Part shown: positions 37,888 through 46,410 of the stretch, piece by piece
Layout: every line of letters starts with the position of its first letter
How positions within the stretch are numbered: the stretch's first letter is position 1
From: an uncultured Bacteroidaceae bacterium
GTDB lineage: Bacteria > Bacteroidota > Bacteroidia > Bacteroidales > Bacteroidaceae
NCBI GenBank assembly: GCA_905235575.1
Contig: CAJOLZ010000011.1
Location: 1-58,260 of the forward strand
DNA: 58,260 bases
Direction of reading: 5' to 3'
Notes under the pieces: model-generated
Databases searched by the model: none
What the model was told of the DNA's origin: nothing
The model's input: the letters and a program-made list of their open reading frames with translations, nothing else
Position numbers and translations under genes: made by a program

Positions 37888-40800
37888 CTACCTCACGCGA
37901 ATCTTCTTCCCGGCCACCACATAGATGCCGCTCTGCAGCTGCGGCAGCGAGACGATGCCGTTGCGCACCTGTGCTGTGCCAACCCGGCGGCCCACAAGGT
38001 CGAAGACAGGCTGCACGCCGTTCTTGAGGTCGGGGCGTATGGTTTGCAGACCTGTGGATTCGGGGTCGAGTATGCCGTAGAGATTCAGCTGATAGAGGCG
38101 CACCGTCTTGCCGCTGTCCTGCTCGGGCTTCGTCACCGCGAGGCGGAATCGATTCGATCTCACGGGCTCTATGTTGCGCATGAGATAGTTCTCGGTGTTG
38201 TCCGTCACCGCATCGTAGTCCACGAATTTCTTCAGATTGTTGTCGTAGTATTGCAGTGTGAAGGCCGAGGAAATGTAGTTCGAACTCTCGATGCCAGCCA
38301 GTAGCACTTCCCACTGGCGCACTTCCACTTCTTTCGGGAATGTGTACTGAATCCATTTCGTCGTGCTGGCGTTGTCGCACCATTTCGTGTACGAATTGCC
38401 GTCGGCAGCATACTTCGGTCGCTCGTTGTCGTTGGTGTATCCCGATGCTGTTATGGTGCTGGGTATGAGCCATTCGCCGCGTGGCATGGCTTCGGCAGCC
38501 ACCTCCTGGGCGGTGGGGAAGAGGAAGTTGGAGGAGAGCAGTGGCGTGACAGGATAGGCCGGTCCGTCTTCGAGCGTGAAGGCTGCGATGTATGTGCTGG
38601 TCTGCGAAGGCAGTGTCAGTTTCTGGCTCCCTCGTGGAATGCGTAACTTGTAGTGGAAGAGGTACATATAGTCGTATGCGACATCCGCCTTCGAACTCAC
38701 GTTGTGGCTATGCGTGGCGGTGAAGGCTACGTTCTCGGGACGGAAGACGGGGGCGGCATAGAAGCCACCGCGGTCGCCAATATTGCCCTTGAAGTATGCC
38801 ACGTCCAGGGATTGCTTCTCGCCGTCGATGTCGATTTCAATCTCACTGCCGCTGGATTGAAGGGAGAAGGCCAGCAGGTGAAGCGTGATGCTGTCGTTCT
38901 GTGCATCGCTCATGGCAGGCAGGTCGATGCTCTGTCCCTGACATTGCACCACGTTCTTATTTGATGCGTCACGCGGACCGATGGCAAACGGAATGCCCTC
39001 GTGGGTGAGCACGTCCTCGAACAGTTCGCCCGGGAAGAGGCTTTCGGCCGATGCCAGACCGTCGCCACGCTTGGCATCGAGGCTCATCAGGTCGGTGGTG
39101 TAGGTCACATCTACGGGCAGGCATGCCACCTTCTCCACCTTTTCGGCTGGTTTCAGCTGCAGTGCGAAAGTCTTTATGCCGAATGCGCCAATGTCGAATT
39201 TCATCGTACTTCCCTCGAAGTTCGCGGTTCCTATCGTCTCTTCAATGCCGTTCACTTCGCTGAGCGAGAGCAGTTCGGTCGGGAAGGTGACGCTGACGTT
39301 GCTCTGTGCCTCGCCTGTCAGTTCGTGGAAACGTATGATGTAGAGGTCGCTGTCCTCGGCGCGTTTCAGTGCTCGCACAGCCACTTTGTCGTTGTCCACC
39401 TGTGCGAAGCTGAAGGCTTTGCCGAGCCTTCCGTCGTGCGACGTGGTCACGAATGCCATCAGTGGCTGGTTCAGACAGTCGCTTTGCCATTGGGTCTGTT
39501 CACCCACTTTCCCCTCGTGACTGAAGAGAGAGAAGCGGAATTGATTCAGTCCTAAGTCTTGGTTGGCCTGATAGGTATAGTTCGTGGTCACTTCGGGCGA
39601 GTAGATGAGGCTCAGTCGCAGCCGTCCGTCGGTGGGCTTGTCCCATCCATATTTGCAGTCGTTCAGGATGGAGAGCCCGTAACGTCCGGTGGTAGTGCTC
39701 TGGTCCGCCCACTGGTGTCCGCAGTATTCGTAGTACTGGTCAGTACTCAGCCCACGTGAGAGGAAGCCCAGTGAGTTGTCGTAAGTAGCGTTGTTGTTGG
39801 TGCCTCTCAGGTTCGCTTCGAGCTTCAGCAGATAGCCGCGGCTCTGCCAGTCCACCTCGTTTTCGACGTCCACACGTTTGTAGCTCCCCGTGCTGGTCAG
39901 TCTGATATACTGTACGAAGGTCGAGCCCAGGCGTGTGCGTTCGATGCGGAATGACTTGCGCAGCGGCCCGTCTTCGGCGATGGTGATGGAGAGCGTCCCA
40001 TCGGAGTTATTCACGTAGATGGGTGAGTTTTGGGTCGCTTTGTAAGGTATCTCCCACGAGGGCCACGAGGTGGAGCTACATGCCATGAGTGCCAGACGCA
40101 GGCTTGAACTGAACATCTCGCGCTGCATCTCCTTGTCGTAGAGACTCTTGATGTCGCCTGTAGAGGCGTTGAGCGTCACGCGGTATTTCTGGCTTTCCAG
40201 TGTGGTGCTGTTGATGCTGAAGTCCTCGGGCTCGATTGTGCAGGGCTGGTCTTTCTGCAGGTCGAAGGTGGCATATCCCATCGAGGGGACACGGGCTGCG
40301 AAGATGAAGTGCTGTCGTCCCTCGCTGTATCGTGTGAGTTGTGCCGGCACTTCCTCGCCGTCGGCGTTTGTCACGCGTACTGCGGTCCATGGCTCGGCCG
40401 AAGCGATATCGGCTTCCACGATGTCTTCGCGCTCGATGGAGAGTGGGTTGTAGACCACCACGGGCGTATGTTCCACGCGCGTATCCATCCGTTCAGCCAC
40501 TCCGCTCACCGAGCCGCGCACGGTGTTCAGGAAGTCCATCAGCGACATCACCTCGTCGTTGCGGCTATATCCGTAGGCACGGGGAATGCAGGTGCCGGGC
40601 AGGTCGTCGTGGAACTGATGCCAAATGACGCGGTGCCAGGCATCGGTGAGCGTCTCGTAGGGATAGGTCTGGGTGCCCAGCCAGTCGGCAGCCACGGCGC
40701 TGCGTTCAGCAGCATCGGCTGTCAACTCGTTGCGTCGGTTCCAGTATTTCATCATTGTCTGGCTTGTGTAGCATCCCACACCATGTTCGCGCATGGGCAG

Positions 40801-42285
40801 TTCGTGGTCCACCACGGGATACTGGCCATGGTCGTTCTCGGCCATGTACTCGAATATCTCGGTGGGTGTGGCCAGTTTCACCTTCACGGGGCCTTCGCTC
40901 TCAATGCTGCGTTGGAGCCACGAGGCGTTCTCGTCGCTCAGGGCACCGCCGCGGTCGCCCATTCGGCCCGTGTAGCGGAATTGTGCCCGCACACCCAGAT
41001 TTTTCTCGTTCTGGGCGATGTCCGCGAGCATCGATGCGCTGTAGGCCAGGTTTTCGTTGAACGTGGCATCGTAGGCACCGGGTTTCAGTATGCAGTATAT
41101 CTCGTTGCCGTCAATGCCTCGCCATTTGCCGAAGGCTGGCAGCGCGCTGTAGCTGTATGCCGAGCCCCAACTGAGTTTCTGGGTGTGGAAGCCGATGAAG
41201 CCGCAGTGGGCGGCTATGGAGGGCAGCGAAGCGGGGAAGCCGAAACAGTCGGGCAGCATGATGTCGAGCCCGCCTTTCTTGCCGAATTCGCGCTTGTAGA
41301 ACGTCTGGCCGTACAGCAGGTTGCGCAGCACCGACTCGGCCGAGGATATCATGGCTTCGTTGGCATCCCACGCACCGCCCGAGGGGTTCCATCGTCCCTC
41401 GGCAACATAGGCCTTCAGCTGTTCGTATTGCGTGGGATAGTACTCCTTCATCCACTGGTATTTCTGTGCGCCCTCGAAGTTGAAACGGAAGGTGGGGTAG
41501 GCCTTGAGGCGTGCGATGTTGTCGTTGAGTGTCGACTTGATGTAGCTCTCGATGGTGGTCTTCACGTCCCAGTTCCACTGCGTGTCCAGGTGTGAGTTGT
41601 TGATGAGGAAGAGCTCTCCGCTGTTGGCGAAGGTATATCCCTGAGCGGCCGTCACGGCGAAGATGTAGCTATATCCGTCGCCGCTGCCAGCCTGACAAGT
41701 GATGCCCGTGAGTCTCTTGGCGCTGTTCACCGGTACGATGGCTTCGAAGAGACCGAACTCCAGTCGACTGTCGTAGCTGTTCGAACTGCGGTCCAGACGC
41801 CCCAGCTTCCACAGTCCGCTCGATTCCTGACCGCCATACCAGTCGTGGAAACTGATGGAGGTCTTCTCCGTTGTGCCGTCGGAATAGTTGATTGTCAGTG
41901 CGATGTCCTTCTTTCCGCTGGCCGAGAGGCCGAGGATGAAGAGCATGTCGGCCTGCTGTTGTTCGGCAAAGGTGATTTTTCCGCTGGCGTAGGCGGTCTC
42001 CACCGTGGTCAGTCGCAGTACGTTGGGCCCGTCGAACGCCGCCAGCGCATAGGGCACGCCATAGAGCGACGAGGTGAAGTTGCGCGTCAGTCCGCCGTTT
42101 GCCTTCACGTCGGTCGAATAGTAAACCCAGTTGCCGTTATCCAGCGGCATTTGCGTGCTCAGCGTCTCGCCTTTCTGATAGATACAGTCGGCGTTCAGGC
42201 CGTTCAGCGTGACAGGTGTGAGCGTCTGTGCCGAGCCGAGGAGCGACAGGCAGAGGCCCGTCAGCAGGAAGAAACTTCTTTTCAT
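37888..42285 (-). CDS. Secreted GH38 alpha-mannosidase with discoidin-like domain and C-terminal sorting tail
   Basis: A 1,465-residue exported glycosidase with signal peptide SFFLLTGLCLSLLGSAQ. The GH38 catalytic domain starts near residue 228 with LFLINNSHLDTQWNWDV (zinc-binding HxD). The nucleophile region is MLPDCFGFPASLPS (near residue 345), and REHGVGCYTSQTMMKYWNRR lies further along. A C-terminal discoidin/F5-8C-like domain spans roughly 1270-1410 (ADGNSYTKWCDNASTTKW). The last ~45 residues (VFDLVGRRVGTAQV, then LQSGIYVVAGKKIRVR) resemble the Prevotella type IX secretion sorting tail. It likely removes alpha-mannose from N-glycans or mannans outside the cell. The N-terminal ~220 residues are a beta-rich accessory domain I cannot name. 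Confidence 0.9.
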   Translation of the reverse strand: MKRSFFLLTGLCLSLLGSAQTLTPVTLNGLNADCIYQKGETLSTQMPLDNGNWVYYSTDVKANGGLTRNFTSSLYGVPYALAAFDGPNVLRLTTVETAYASGKITFAEQQQADMLFILGLSASGKKDIALTINYSDGTTEKTSISFHDWYGGQESSGLWKLGRLDRSSNSYDSRLEFGLFEAIVPVNSAKRLTGITCQAGSGDGYSYIFAVTAAQGYTFANSGELFLINNSHLDTQWNWDVKTTIESYIKSTLNDNIARLKAYPTFRFNFEGAQKYQWMKEYYPTQYEQLKAYVAEGRWNPSGGAWDANEAMISSAESVLRNLLYGQTFYKREFGKKGGLDIMLPDCFGFPASLPSIAAHCGFIGFHTQKLSWGSAYSYSALPAFGKWRGIDGNEIYCILKPGAYDATFNENLAYSASMLADIAQNEKNLGVRAQFRYTGRMGDRGGALSDENASWLQRSIESEGPVKVKLATPTEIFEYMAENDHGQYPVVDHELPMREHGVGCYTSQTMMKYWNRRNELTADAAERSAVAADWLGTQTYPYETLTDAWHRVIWHQFHDDLPGTCIPRAYGYSRNDEVMSLMDFLNTVRGSVSGVAERMDTRVEHTPVVVYNPLSIEREDIVEADIASAEPWTAVRVTNADGEEVPAQLTRYSEGRQHFIFAARVPSMGYATFDLQKDQPCTIEPEDFSINSTTLESQKYRVTLNASTGDIKSLYDKEMQREMFSSSLRLALMACSSTSWPSWEIPYKATQNSPIYVNNSDGTLSITIAEDGPLRKSFRIERTRLGSTFVQYIRLTSTGSYKRVDVENEVDWQSRGYLLKLEANLRGTNNNATYDNSLGFLSRGLSTDQYYEYCGHQWADQSTTTGRYGLSILNDCKYGWDKPTDGRLRLSLIYSPEVTTNYTYQANQDLGLNQFRFSLFSHEGKVGEQTQWQSDCLNQPLMAFVTTSHDGRLGKAFSFAQVDNDKVAVRALKRAEDSDLYIIRFHELTGEAQSNVSVTFPTELLSLSEVNGIEETIGTANFEGSTMKFDIGAFGIKTFALQLKPAEKVEKVACLPVDVTYTTDLMSLDAKRGDGLASAESLFPGELFEDVLTHEGIPFAIGPRDASNKNVVQCQGQSIDLPAMSDAQNDSITLHLLAFSLQSSGSEIEIDIDGEKQSLDVAYFKGNIGDRGGFYAAPVFRPENVAFTATHSHNVSSKADVAYDYMYLFHYKLRIPRGSQKLTLPSQTSTYIAAFTLEDGPAYPVTPLLSSNFLFPTAQEVAAEAMPRGEWLIPSTITASGYTNDNERPKYAADGNSYTKWCDNASTTKWIQYTFPKEVEVRQWEVLLAGIESSNYISSAFTLQYYDNNLKKFVDYDAVTDNTENYLMRNIEPVRSNRFRLAVTKPEQDSGKTVRLYQLNLYGILDPESTGLQTIRPDLKNGVQPVFDLVGRRVGTAQVRNGIVSLPQLQSGIYVVAGKKIRVR

Positions 42286-42313
42286 AGTATGCGTTTGTTC
42301 GTATTTTTCCTCG

Positions 42314-42345
42314 CAAATGTACTAACATTCTTCATTATTAGCAAA
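42314..42345 (-). promoter_or_regulatory. Promoter of the GH38 gene
   Basis: On the minus strand TTTG (42345-42342), a 20-bp spacer and TACATTTG (42321-42314), 29 nt upstream of the start. Confidence 0.8.
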
Positions 42346-42411
42346 TTTTACGGGTCAATAGTTTTGTTGCACGAGGGAATTATTCGTTACATTTTTCTCG
42401 TCGCATTTCTC

Positions 42412-42491
42412 TGCGGAAAAGTTTTTCGGCGGTTGCAGTGTGTTGCGCCGCTTGTCGCACCACGCTGCGCAGGCTGTCGCACCACGGTGCG
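42412..42491 (+). repeat. 80-bp four-palindrome element, copy 7
   Basis: The last three units are TGCAGTGTGTTGCG (42434), CGCACCACGCTGCG (42456) and CGCACCACGGTGCG (42478), with spacers CCGCTTGT and CAGGCTGT, followed by TTTC. The first unit (42412, ending AGTTTT) is degenerate but in register. It is the rightmost copy; none is seen in the accessory region beyond. Confidence 0.85.
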
Positions 42492-42781
42492 TTTCTCTTC
42501 GACGCACGTTTACGGCCGAATTTTGGGGCGGGGGAGAGGAAGACGCGAAAAATCGCGGCGCTGATAATCAGACGCTTGCAATTGCGTCGTTTCCGCCTCT
42601 TCACTCCTGCGCAGCCAGCCTCACGCATTCTCATTCCTTCTCACGCCATTTTCCGAAGCCTCTCGGAGAAGATGTCGCTTTGCAATCTTCCGATTTCCTT
42701 ACATTTTAGTTTTCACTCCCTTTTGCCGCTGGAACATCTTCCTGCTTATTCGTCCTCTCCAGGAGAAAAGCACCGATAAAT

Positions 42782-42812
42782 TTTGCTTTTCGCTCGTTTT
42801 CCCGTACCGTTG
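42782..42812 (+). promoter_or_regulatory. Orphan rightward promoter-like pair
   Basis: TTTG (42782-42785), 19 bp, TACCGTTG (42805-42812). The box deviates from TAnnTTTG by one base. No gene follows closely, so it may be the remnant of a gene displaced by the accessory region. Confidence 0.4.
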
Positions 42813-42969
42813 CATCCAAAACGAAGGTTAAATCCTGATGCTCGACTCGCGTTTAATGATTATAATTTCGGGGGTGTGTAATCTCAAAGTGCTCGTAAAA
42901 TACGATGTAAATAATCTGTAAGCAATAGAAGTTTTACCTCTTTTATAATAGACGTTCAAATAATTTTTG

Positions 42970-42977
42970 TATCTTTG
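42970..42977 (+). promoter_or_regulatory. -7 box of the UpxY-like gene
   Basis: TATCTTTG, about 313 nt upstream of the ATG. No clear TTTG lies at the usual distance, so activity may need an activator. Confidence 0.6.
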
Positions 42978-42983
42978 CAAATG

Positions 42984-43290
42984 ATTTCTCGTATGCACCG
43001 ATTCGGAGGTAAAGTTGAACGTGTTCATGACTGCTGAAGGTTGGTGATAGCCTACGCCAGGCTTAGGGTGGAAACATCTGATGCGGACGGGCCGGGTGGC
43101 GAGTTATTGAGGTTTGGTCGTTGTGGAACGAACCAGTGATGCGAATTGCTGAATTTCGGGATTTCAGAAGGTGCAACGGATTGGCCAAACACTCGGAACT
43201 TATAGATTTTTAGATGGATAGTTGGAGCAGTCACTATATGCCCCAACAAGGTTTTCTGTGTTACGGACATAAAATCCCACAGCTTATGAT
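42984..43290 (+). promoter_or_regulatory. Long structured 5' leader of the UpxY-like gene
   Basis: About 300 nt without an open frame lie between the -7 box and the ATG. Hairpins are visible: AGCCT/AGGCT, GGTT-CGTT with AACG-AACC, CTGAA/TTCAG, GTTGG-GC with GC-CCAAC (about 43225-43254), and CTGTG/CACAG close to the start codon. UpxY proteins of Bacteroides act on the leader of their own operon to prevent premature termination, so a recognition or attenuation role is plausible. I match it to no known riboswitch. Confidence 0.5.
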
Positions 43291-44973
43291 ATGAATAGGA
43301 GCAGCAATACTCAATGGTTCGTCATGACCTCTCACGACGTCAAAGACTCCGAGCAACGTCTACAGAGATTTAATGCCAAGCGATTAGGCGAGGCAGAGGG
43401 TGAGCCATTGTTTGATGTCTATGTGCCCTACTCCTATTTCAGCAGTGCCAAGCCAGGGAAAGACGAAGCCAAGTACCAGATAGGCAAGTCACTCGCCCAT
43501 TTCCTGTTTATCAAGGCACCAGAGGCCGACTTGAAATGGTACGTCAACGAGTCCAGCGACAACGACATCTTCAATCGGATCAAATTCTATTACGACCGTC
43601 GGCATTGCATCATACCAGTCAGCGAGAACGAGATACACACACTGATGGAGGCATGCAAAGAGAAAGGTGACTACGAGATTCACCCGACTATTGACACCCT
43701 GAAAGGCAGGCCCTCGGTCATCCTCAACACCACAGCGCTGAAGGGCTGCGAGGCAAAAGTAGTAGATGTCATACACAAGCCCGGCGGCGATGTCAGTGTC
43801 AGTGCAGAAGTGCAAATGTTCAACCGCACGGTCTCGTTCGTCGTGAAAGGACTCACCAGCGAGGACTTTGTCATCAAGGGGAGCGACGTAAAGGCTATCG
43901 AAAAAGATGACCATCTGATAGACACCACCCAGACAAAACTGCTCGATATCCTTGGTCGTGTGGCTAACAATATGCATGACGAAGAGACATTCTCCAAAGA
44001 CCAGACAACGCTGGCCAGTCTCTATGCCAGCAGCTACCATCATTTTGAGAACCGCTCTGCGGAATATCACTTCAGGGCTTTGATGCTCATCTGTGCCTAC
44101 TTGTCCAACGACAGGGACGGGTGTGGCGCGCTGAAAGCAGAGGTGGAGGCCGCGTCTGCCGAGCTTGTTGACATGCCCGACAGCAAGATTCCCAAACATA
44201 CGCAGGCCTATCTCTGGGTCAGCCTTTTCATCGTGACCAAGAAAACGAGATACCGCGATTATCTCAAGGAGTACATCAAGGAACATGACATCCCTTCCGG
44301 TCCGCTGAAGACATTCTTCAACCTCGCCAAACGGCATAGCATCAAACCGCTCGTCACCAACACCATTGGCAAGCCCCTTCACATCATCAGGAACACCAAC
44401 TTCAAGAAGGTTTCCACCCCACGCCTGGGGTCATACGGCTTGATTGCTCTGACTCATCGCCAGACTTATCTGGCAAGAGCCATCTTCTGCGAATTGTCTT
44501 CCCGTTACGATGCCAGTCCCGACCCCGCCCAAAGGGTGCGCATTCTTGAAGCCATGTACCGTGTTGCCTGCAAGGGGACTGTTTTTCATGAAGACGAAAT
44601 AAAGAAAGAATGCGACAGCCGCTTCGACCAACTGTCAGCCCTTACCGCAATTCCAGAGAACATTCAGACCTCGCGAACCTTTCCTGAACGCGACGACATC
44701 AAGGATGAGTTTTACGCAAATAGCGGTGACATCTGGGGAGACTCCGCACCATGCATGGAAACCATCGAAAGATATTTCTTTCAGCTGTCCATCGTAGAAC
44801 CATACGAAACGAATTCCGAGGCTTCCAATGTCCTCTACCTCGAATTCTTCTCGAATGTTGAGGCGTTGCTCAACTCTCCACAGATAAAAACAGACAGCGA
44901 CGAGTGGTGGCATCTGCAGGAGTTCGTCGCTATACGTGATTTCCTCAGTTCTACAAGTGGAGAAAGAAGGTAA
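43291..44973 (+). CDS. NusG/UpxY-like transcription antiterminator with long C-terminal extension
   Basis: A 560-residue protein. Residues ~8-125 look like a NusG N-terminal domain (QWFVMTSHDVKDSEQRLQRF, then LFDVYVPYSYF, then SLAHFLFIKAP), and residues ~135-205 like the KOW-containing part (FNRTVSFVVKGLTSEDFVIK). Classic UpxY proteins are about 170-180 residues; here about 350 mostly helical residues follow. UpxY antiterminators act on the leader of their own surface-polysaccharide operon. The last ~5 codons lie in DNA homologous to the start of an ORF6N gene (see 44956), so the natural C-terminus is probably lost. The family is seen from motifs; the role of the extension is unknown. Confidence 0.65.
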   Translation: MNRSSNTQWFVMTSHDVKDSEQRLQRFNAKRLGEAEGEPLFDVYVPYSYFSSAKPGKDEAKYQIGKSLAHFLFIKAPEADLKWYVNESSDNDIFNRIKFYYDRRHCIIPVSENEIHTLMEACKEKGDYEIHPTIDTLKGRPSVILNTTALKGCEAKVVDVIHKPGGDVSVSAEVQMFNRTVSFVVKGLTSEDFVIKGSDVKAIEKDDHLIDTTQTKLLDILGRVANNMHDEETFSKDQTTLASLYASSYHHFENRSAEYHFRALMLICAYLSNDRDGCGALKAEVEAASAELVDMPDSKIPKHTQAYLWVSLFIVTKKTRYRDYLKEYIKEHDIPSGPLKTFFNLAKRHSIKPLVTNTIGKPLHIIRNTNFKKVSTPRLGSYGLIALTHRQTYLARAIFCELSSRYDASPDPAQRVRILEAMYRVACKGTVFHEDEIKKECDSRFDQLSALTAIPENIQTSRTFPERDDIKDEFYANSGDIWGDSAPCMETIERYFFQLSIVEPYETNSEASNVLYLEFFSNVEALLNSPQIKTDSDEWWHLQEFVAIRDFLSSTSGERR

Positions 44974-45575
44974 TGCCTTGACAATAAACATTCAAAAGGA
45001 AGAAGACAAAATTGCCGTCATCTGTGATGTGGAGGTGATAGCAGATTCTGACGTGGCAGCACTTTACTGAGTGCAGGCTAAGGAAATAAATCAGGCTGTT
45101 CGCAACAACTCAGACAAGTTTCCCTGCGCGGTAAATGTTTGAGATGAGTAAAAGTGAGTTGCACGATTTGCGGTCAAAAGTTTTGATTACAAACATACCA
45201 GCCAAAAGTCGCAGTACCACAAAAGTATTCACTGAGTGTGACCTCTATATGCTCGCTACAATCCTGAAGGGGGAGCAGGCTCGTGATATGCCCTTTGCCA
45301 TTATTGAGCCCTTTGTCAAGGTGCATGAACTGAAACGCGAGTTACTTGAACTTCATAAGGAGAACGATAAGGCCAAGCAACAGTCAAAGATTCAGCATTT
45401 CGGTGAAGTCCCCTCCGATATCGTGATGCCCGACCTGCAGACACAGAAGACGGAGTCGAGCCTGGATATCAACTTCTTCTTTGGTAAGATCAAGCACACG
45501 GTGAAGTGTGTGCGTAAAGAAGAAAAAAGTCGTAGTTCGCAGTTCTTACCTCTAAATAAATTGAAAGCAGGCTAA
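44956..45575 (+). pseudogene. ORF6N-domain DNA-binding protein, decayed
   Basis: The bases from 44956 align with the start of the related gene at 50660. The frame gives LTINIQKEEDKIAVICDVEV and then DSDVAALY followed by an in-frame TGA, and further stops and a frame change near 45130. The remainder reads FEMSKSELHDLRSKV to a C-terminal DINFFFGKIKHTVKCVRKEEK. In ORF6N proteins the N-terminal domain binds DNA, often in phage-related regulators. The gene lacks its own start and is fused at DNA level to the 3' end of the UpxY-like gene. It is non-functional as written. Confidence 0.75.
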
Positions 45576-45582
45576 AGCGAAA

Positions 45583-45609
45583 TAGATTCGTTAGATTCGT
45601 GTGCGAGAA
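45583..45609 (+). repeat. Dispersed repeat F (ATTCGTTAGATTCGTGT)
   Basis: An intergenic copy containing GATTCGTTAGATTCGTGTG. Very similar DNA lies inside the coding region at 48750-48820. Confidence 0.6.
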
Positions 45610-45749
45610 AACTTGAAACCTGAACTGTGACCCATAATCACAGAGTTGGAACAAAAATGAACAGAGTCCCCCAGTGACGAAGGAGGCTACCTCCCATTGG
45701 CCATTAAACAAACTCTTCGGGCTGATTAAACTTAAACTTTTATATCCCC

Positions 45750-46133
45750 ATGAGGCGAACACTCATCATTGGCAACGGATTCGATATCGACGCAGGACTG
45801 AAAACTTCATACAGCAGTTTTGCAGGAAGCGAATATTGGCCATTCAAAGATGAGCAACCTATCCAAAAAATCCCCACATTAGCATCTCAGCTCAACAAAA
45901 ACGCACGTCTTGAAACATGGTTTGATGTTGAAGAAACAATGTTCAGCCATGCTTGTGAGAGACAAACAGGGCTAACCCTCGGTGGGCAAATTATTGAAAA
46001 GAAAGACAAGAAAGACTTTGACACACTGAAGAAACAATTATCGCTCTACCTGGGCAACGAAGAAACGAATTTTAAACCCAATGAAAAATCCGTTGCCATG
46101 TCACTCCTTCGCAAGATATATCAGCTAACGTGA
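45750..46133 (+). pseudogene. Truncated AbiH-like abortive infection protein
   Basis: A 127-residue frame starting MRRTLIIGNGFDIDAGLKTSYSSF, the characteristic N-terminus of AbiH phage-defence proteins (GNGFD nucleotide-binding-like motif). Full AbiH proteins are several hundred residues, so only the N-terminal third remains. The sequence after the stop has no continuing frame and reads instead towards a minus-strand promoter-like box at 46244. It is probably inactive, cut by a rearrangement. Confidence 0.7.
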
Positions 46134-46243
46134 ACTTCCGCATAACGGCCTGAGCCAGAGCGAAATACGGAAAACCTGTTTCCGGGTTTATCAGACATTC
46201 ATCAGACATCCGAAGATTCGGGCCTTTTCCGGCATTTCCACTA

Positions 46244-46251
46244 CAAAGATA
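46244..46251 (-). promoter_or_regulatory. Orphan leftward -7 box
   Basis: The minus strand reads TATCTTTG, pointing into the AbiH remnant in antisense with no convincing gene downstream. It may belong to the end of the element that truncated abiH. Confidence 0.35.
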
Positions 46252-46410
46252 GCACTTTTTACCCAAACTGGCAACTGCTTTAAGATTTTATAAACTGCAT
46301 CTACTAATAAACGTTAAATTGTCTGCTCTGTTGGCATGAAACATGTGCATATTGAGTAAATTTGAATAGGTGAAGCATATTGCTCACCATAATTTTTAAT
46401 TTATTCATTT

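Larger units (their letters stand above)
42286..43290. other. 1-kb non-coding region at the core/accessory boundary
   Basis: No gene is supportable. From left to right it holds the GH38 promoter, the seventh 80-bp element, a rightward promoter-like pair (42782-42812) with no recognisable gene after it, a second rightward -7 box (42970-42977) and the long leader of the UpxY-like gene. This is where core sequence gives way to the accessory region. Confidence 0.6.

Noticed and set aside
9565..42491. CRISPR arrays at the seven regular repeat clusters
   Set aside because: The repeats are 14-bp palindromes with only 8-bp spacers, always four units, with recurring spacer motifs and no cas genes. 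This fits a fixed 80-bp element, not CRISPR.
46072..46266. 64-codon minus-strand frame overlapping the AbiH end
   Set aside because: Its start codon lies upstream of the -7 box that would transcribe it, and no family is recognisable.
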